Assembly: GCA_963842505.1 (NCBI GenBank)
Contig: CAWJGZ010000001.1
Location: 1,860,001 to 1,924,000, forward strand
DNA from: PALSA-129 sp963842505
GTDB lineage: Bacteria; Acidobacteriota; Terriglobia; Bryobacterales; Bryobacteraceae
Reading direction: 5' to 3'
Length of the DNA stretch: 64,000 bases
The notes under the pieces are model-generated. The model had not been told where the DNA came from. It made no database searches and was given only the letters and a program-made list of their open reading frames with translations. The position numbers were made by a program, and so were the translations under genes. Position 1 is the stretch's first letter, and every line of letters begins with the position of its first letter. Shown piece after piece: positions 60,700 through 64,000 of this stretch.

Positions 60700-60786
60700 A
60701 TGAGGAAAGTGAAGCTTGGTTCGCAAGGCGCTGTCGTTTCCCGTATGGGATTCGGCTGCATGGGCATGAGTGAGTTCTACGGCGAG
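60700..60786 (+). pseudogene. N-terminal remnant of an aldo/keto reductase
   Basis: Codons 1-29 read MRKVKLGSQGAVVSRMGFGC then MGMSEFYGE, the very conserved N-terminus of AKR family proteins (xxRKLGxxGxxVSxxGxGCMGMSxFYG). After 60786 similarity ends abruptly and the sequence enters the 3' end of the converging MgtC/DUF4010 gene 19 bp later. The catalytic Tyr, Lys, His and the rest of the barrel are missing. Confidence 0.78.
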
Positions 60787-60805
60787 TGGGGCGCCACGCT
60801 GCCGC

Positions 60806-62077
60806 TTACCGCGCCAGCCACATCATCGGCGCGAGTCCAGCGGCGGCCAGTGCCACCAGCAGGGCCAGGCTCAGCCGCCCGGTCTTCCGGTCGCCCATGG
60901 AATACGCGTAGATCCCTTTCACTACGTTGTTGCTGGCCGCCGCGATCAGGATGGATATGGCAGCCACACTCACGCCCGTCGTTTTCCCCGCGGCATCGGT
61001 CATCCCCATGATGAAAGGATCGACGTCGGTGACGCCCATGAGCGCGGCCAGCGAGTACACGCCGGACTTCCCGAGATACTTCACCGCCAGGTGCGTGGCA
61101 ATCAGCACGGCCACGAACAGCAGCGCGAACATCAGCGCCGCCCGCATTTCCAGCGGGTTTTTCGGCTCGAACTCGCGCGCAACTTCGCCGGTCTGCTGGT
61201 CCGGCATCCGGCTCCAGAGCCAGCCGGCCACGATGGCCGCGCCCGCCAACACCAGGAACGGACCGCCCAGCACCGCGATCAGAGCGGGGTTGAAGATCGA
61301 CACCAGTCCGGCCAACCGCAAGTACATCATTCCGGAGGTCACCAGCGTCACGCCGGAAAACAGGTGCGGCCGATTCTCGCGCGCCGCTCGCCGGGCAAGT
61401 ACTACCGTCGTCACCGTAGACGAATATGCACCGCCCAGCAGCGCCGCCAGTATCACGCCGCCTTGTCCCTTGGTGAGCTTCTGGATGACGTAACTGCCGT
61501 ATGAAATGGTGCTGACGGCAACCACCACCAGCCACACCTTGGCCGGATTAATGGCGAACGGGCCGAAGCTCTGGTTGGGGAGCACCGGCACAATCACCGC
61601 GGTCAACAGCAGGAACTTGGTGAATGTGAAGATTTCATCGGCGGGTACGCGCTTGGTGAGACCCTCCAGCGCCGTTTTCAGCTCCAGCAGCATCATGCTG
61701 GCGACCGACAGGGCAGTGGCGATCCAGAACTGTTCGCGGTACACCAGCGCCGCCGCCACGTAGGTGGTGAGCGCCGACATTTCGGAGGTGACGCCGGTGA
61801 ATTGCGAAGTTGCCAGCTTGTTGCGGTAGGACAGCATCAGGAAGCCGCCCAGCACGGCAAAGCCCAGCATCACCGGCAGCGTCTGGCCTCCGGCCAGCAG
61901 CGAGATGCCGTAGCCCATGAGGCCGATCAGGGGATAGGTGCGCACGCCGCCGAACGACAGGCGCCCATTCGCCGAGAATCGTTCTTCGCGTTCCAGGCCC
62001 GTCAAGAAAGAGAGGAATAATACCAGCGCGATCTTGACGCCTTCCGGCGGCAGCAGTCGATAGAGGTCGGTCAACAC
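60806..62077 (-). CDS. MgtC/DUF4010 family membrane protein
   Basis: A polytopic protein of about 423 residues with roughly 12 hydrophobic segments. The N-terminal LLPPEGVKIALVLFLSFLTG then LEREERF and FGGVRTYPLIGLMGYGISLL is the MgtC-like part; the rest (SSTVTTVVLARRAAREN, the internal VTDVDPFIMGMTDAAGKTTG and ASNNVVKGIYAYSMGDRKTG) is DUF4010. Function is unknown; transport or ion homeostasis is assumed. The start is uncertain: GTG 62077 or TTG 62074 match the family N-terminus, while the frame stays open to 62383 with unconserved sequence. It converges on the aldo/keto reductase remnant. Confidence 0.72.
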   Translation of the reverse strand: MLTDLYRLLPPEGVKIALVLFLSFLTGLEREERFSANGRLSFGGVRTYPLIGLMGYGISLLAGGQTLPVMLGFAVLGGFLMLSYRNKLATSQFTGVTSEMSALTTYVAAALVYREQFWIATALSVASMMLLELKTALEGLTKRVPADEIFTFTKFLLLTAVIVPVLPNQSFGPFAINPAKVWLVVVAVSTISYGSYVIQKLTKGQGGVILAALLGGAYSSTVTTVVLARRAARENRPHLFSGVTLVTSGMMYLRLAGLVSIFNPALIAVLGGPFLVLAGAAIVAGWLWSRMPDQQTGEVAREFEPKNPLEMRAALMFALLFVAVLIATHLAVKYLGKSGVYSLAALMGVTDVDPFIMGMTDAAGKTTGVSVAAISILIAAASNNVVKGIYAYSMGDRKTGRLSLALLVALAAAGLAPMMWLAR

Positions 62078-62315
62078 AAAGTCTGTACAAGCATAGCCGA
62101 TAGCGCGTTCCTCGGCATGCCCGGCCGTACCGTCAGCGCGCCGGACGCGATGCACAATGCCCCTGGCGCCATTTTCACATTGCCCATCGGAGCTCTCCTC
62201 GATGGGAGTTATCATGTCATTATTACTGTGACCAAGGTCCGCCGGCGTGTCTGTGCCGCTTGGTGCAAAAGCAACTGTAACCAGGGTGCGCGGCCATCCG
62301 TCGAGTAGACTATAA

Positions 62316-63224
62316 GTGAGATCCCACGTTCCAAAATCCCCGAAGGCGGTATACTGCTGGTCGCGCCTGATTGCATTGCTCATCGTCGCGTTGAGTTCCT
62401 GCGCGGCGGCACAACCCCCCGCGGTCTCCTACGCCAATACCGAAGTTGCTCTTCAGGCAGCCTACGCGCGGCTCTACGATTTCGATTTTAAGACTGCCCA
62501 CGAGATCCTCGACCGCCAGCATCAACTCGATCCTCAAGCCCCCATGGTCCTCGCCGTCAAGTCCGCCGCCTATCTCTTCGCCGAGTTGGACCGGCTCAAG
62601 ATCCTGGAACTGGATTTTTTCACCGATGACGACAAGGTGGTGGACCGCCGCAAGTTAATTCCCGATCCCGTGATCCGCCAGAAGTTCTTCAATACCGTAG
62701 CCGAATCAGACCGCCTTGCCAACGCGCGGCTGGCCGTCAAGCCCGACGATCCCGATGCTCTGCTGGCGCTCTGCATGACGACCGGCCTGGTCACCGATTA
62801 CGCGGCCCTGGTCGAGAAGCGGCGCTTCGGCAGTTTCTCGCTTGCCAAAAAGAGCCACGTTTGGGCCAAGAAGCTGCTGGAACTGAATCCGCCCGTCGTG
62901 GATGCCTACATGACCTTCGGAACGGCCGAGTATATTGTCGGCAGCCTCCCGTTTTTCGTGCGCTGGTTCGTCCACATGGATTCCGTGGAGGGCAGCAAGA
63001 CCAAGGGCATCGCGGAACTGACGCTGGTCGTCCAAAAGGGCAAATACTATGGCCCCTTCGCGCGCATGCTGCTGGCGGTGATTGCGTTGCGCGAAAAACG
63101 GCCCGAAGATGCCGAAAGGCTGCTGGCGGGACTGGCCAAGGAGTACCCCGACAATCTCCTGTTGCGTAAAGAGTTGGCTCGAGTTTCCCGCCAGACCCAC
63201 CCTGCCGGCGCCGTCACCAGGTAA
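62316..63224 (+). CDS. Predicted lipoprotein with TPR-like repeats, unknown function
   Basis: A 302-residue protein starting at GTG 62316. The N-terminus RLIALLIVALSSCAAAQ looks like a lipoprotein signal (lipobox LSSC). The mature part is helical: LQAAYARLYDFDFKTAHEIL and HQLDPQAPMVLAVKSAAYLF fit a first TPR pair, AELTLVVQKGKYYGPFARML and REKRPEDAERLLAGLAKEYP a C-terminal pair. A hydrophobic patch SLPFFVRWFVHMDSVEGSK lies between them. I do not recognise the family. It is followed 81 bp later by another TPR gene; together they may be an operon. The start has no clear ribosome site. Confidence 0.62.
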   Translation: MRSHVPKSPKAVYCWSRLIALLIVALSSCAAAQPPAVSYANTEVALQAAYARLYDFDFKTAHEILDRQHQLDPQAPMVLAVKSAAYLFAELDRLKILELDFFTDDDKVVDRRKLIPDPVIRQKFFNTVAESDRLANARLAVKPDDPDALLALCMTTGLVTDYAALVEKRRFGSFSLAKKSHVWAKKLLELNPPVVDAYMTFGTAEYIVGSLPFFVRWFVHMDSVEGSKTKGIAELTLVVQKGKYYGPFARMLLAVIALREKRPEDAERLLAGLAKEYPDNLLLRKELARVSRQTHPAGAVTR

Positions 63225-63305
63225 TCCATCGAAACGCAGGCTCCTTCATACTCATCTATATAGGTGCATATAGCGGATATAATGAGGGACAGAGGGTTGG
63301 GTAGT

Positions 63306-64000
63306 GTGAAGAAACTCGCGCTGATATTGGTTGCGGCAGGCTCCGCTTGGGCGGCCGGCGCGGACTATGAGCAGGCGCATAAGTTGTATAATGCCACAGA
63401 TTTCCAGCAATCTATTAAAGTTCTGCTGGCGATTTCATCCAAAGACGCCGCGGTCTACGCGCTGCTCGGGCGCGACTACTATATGGAAGGCGAGTTCAAA
63501 AAGGCGAGCGAGGCCCTGGAGAAGTCCACTGAGCTGGATCCCGCCAACGCCGAATATACCCTGTGGCTGGGCCGCGCCTTCGGCCGGCGCGCGGAAACCG
63601 CCAGCCCCTTCACGGCGCCCGGATACGCGGCCAAAACGCGCCAATATCTCGAAAAGGCCGTCAGTTTGAATCCTGCCAATCTCGACGCCCAAAGCGACCT
63701 CTTCGAATATTACCTGGAAGCTCCCGGATTTTTGGGCGGCGGAATGGAGAAGGCCGAAGCCACCGCGAAACAAGTTGGCGGCATCAGCCCTCCCGAAGGC
63801 CTCGCCATGCAGGCAAAGCTGGCCGAGAGGCGCAAGCAATACTCCAGCGCCGAGGAGCAACTGCGGCGTGCTTTGGATGTGGCTCCGCATCAGATTGGCC
63901 GCTTCCTCGACCTCGCCCGTTTCCTGGTCCGCCGCGGCCGCCTGGACGAAGCCGACCAGGTGCTGGCGCGCGCCCACAAGGCTGCGCCAAACAACCCCAG
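63306..64000 (+). CDS. Exported TPR protein, 3' end cut by window
   Basis: An open frame from GTG 63306 to the window edge, 231 codons plus two bases. It opens with a signal peptide (KKLALILVAAGSAWAAGA) and then TPR-type units: YEQAHKLYNATDFQQSIKVL, YALLGRDYYMEGEFKKASEA, LEKSTELDPANAEYTLWLGR, LAERRKQYSSAEEQLRRALD and LARFLVRRGRLDEADQVLAR. A weak AGAGGG ribosome site lies about 12 nt upstream. Likely periplasmic; partner unknown. A rival frame (63331-63669) is a shadow. Confidence 0.72.
   Translation, partial: MKKLALILVAAGSAWAAGADYEQAHKLYNATDFQQSIKVLLAISSKDAAVYALLGRDYYMEGEFKKASEALEKSTELDPANAEYTLWLGRAFGRRAETASPFTAPGYAAKTRQYLEKAVSLNPANLDAQSDLFEYYLEAPGFLGGGMEKAEATAKQVGGISPPEGLAMQAKLAERRKQYSSAEEQLRRALDVAPHQIGRFLDLARFLVRRGRLDEADQVLARAHKAAPNNP

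Noticed and set aside
62078..62190. 38-codon frame before the MgtC/DUF4010 gene that ends at its possible start
   Set aside because: Suggestive of a coupled leader peptide, but no ribosome site, no regulatory codon run, and the start of the main gene is itself uncertain.

Overview
The window looks like about 64 kb of an Acidobacteriota chromosome, most likely of the Solibacter/Bryobacter type. The signs are a large NHL-repeat protein that carries what I read as the Solibacter-expanded TIGR03437 domain, two very large Oar-like TonB-dependent receptors with N-terminal carboxypeptidase-regulatory domains, several DinB-like proteins, Ser/Thr kinases with TPR tails, high GC, and many palindromic intergenic repeats. 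I see no rRNA, tRNA, CRISPR array, integrase or intact transposase. This placement is inference from gene content.

Layout. 1-9.4 kb: two GT-C type membrane glycosyltransferases, a DksA/TraR zinc-finger protein, the NHL/TIGR03437 surface protein, a DCC-family thiol protein, an APC amino-acid permease and a patatin-like lipase; a decayed cyclophilin lies at 9.7 kb. 10-30 kb is export-heavy: TonB receptor 1, an M20 peptidase, a BNR/sortilin-like 1024-aa protein, an amidohydrolase, a secreted alpha/beta hydrolase, a lipoprotein, a small secreted protein, a Tat-exported GH2 enzyme, a two-site thioredoxin-like protein framed by inverted palindromic repeats, and TonB receptor 2 with a clear terminator. 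30-37 kb: a CoA-binding protein, a hybrid histidine kinase, a CpoB/YbgF-like protein, a pseudokinase-coiled-coil protein, a GT4 glycosyltransferase and a DinB-like protein.

37.0-44.2 kb is a compact histidine operon in the order leader peptide-hisI-hisG-hisD-hisC-HAD phosphatase-hisB-hisH-hisF-hisA. Nearly every junction overlaps by 1-4 nt. A 22-codon leader with five His codons within eight codons, followed by a terminator hairpin, points to classic attenuation. The HAD gene is the best candidate for the histidinol-phosphatase; hisE is not in the window. Two copies of one palindromic repeat have entered this operon, one forming the C-terminal tail of HisD and the other separating hisH from hisF.

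44-55 kb: an ABC exporter, a PH-like membrane protein, a pgsA-like gene and galK (all minus strand), then gyrA (TTG start, Leu at the position of E. coli Ser83), larE, a MazF/PemK-type toxin-antitoxin pair, and a Ser/Thr kinase-TPR gene split by a single-base frameshift. 55-64 kb: a DinB-like gene between direct repeats, NDH-2, pgk, a GNAT acetyltransferase, an ornithine cyclodeaminase-like gene, a 29-codon aldo/keto reductase remnant, a MgtC/DUF4010 membrane protein and two TPR-type proteins, the last cut by the window edge.

The most interesting item is a short membrane ORF at 59458-59646 (minus). Its in-frame TGA is followed by Met-Ser-Gly-Thr-Cys and, at the right distance, a perfect 7-bp hairpin with a GGC loop. 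It is a candidate small selenoprotein that ordinary gene callers would miss.
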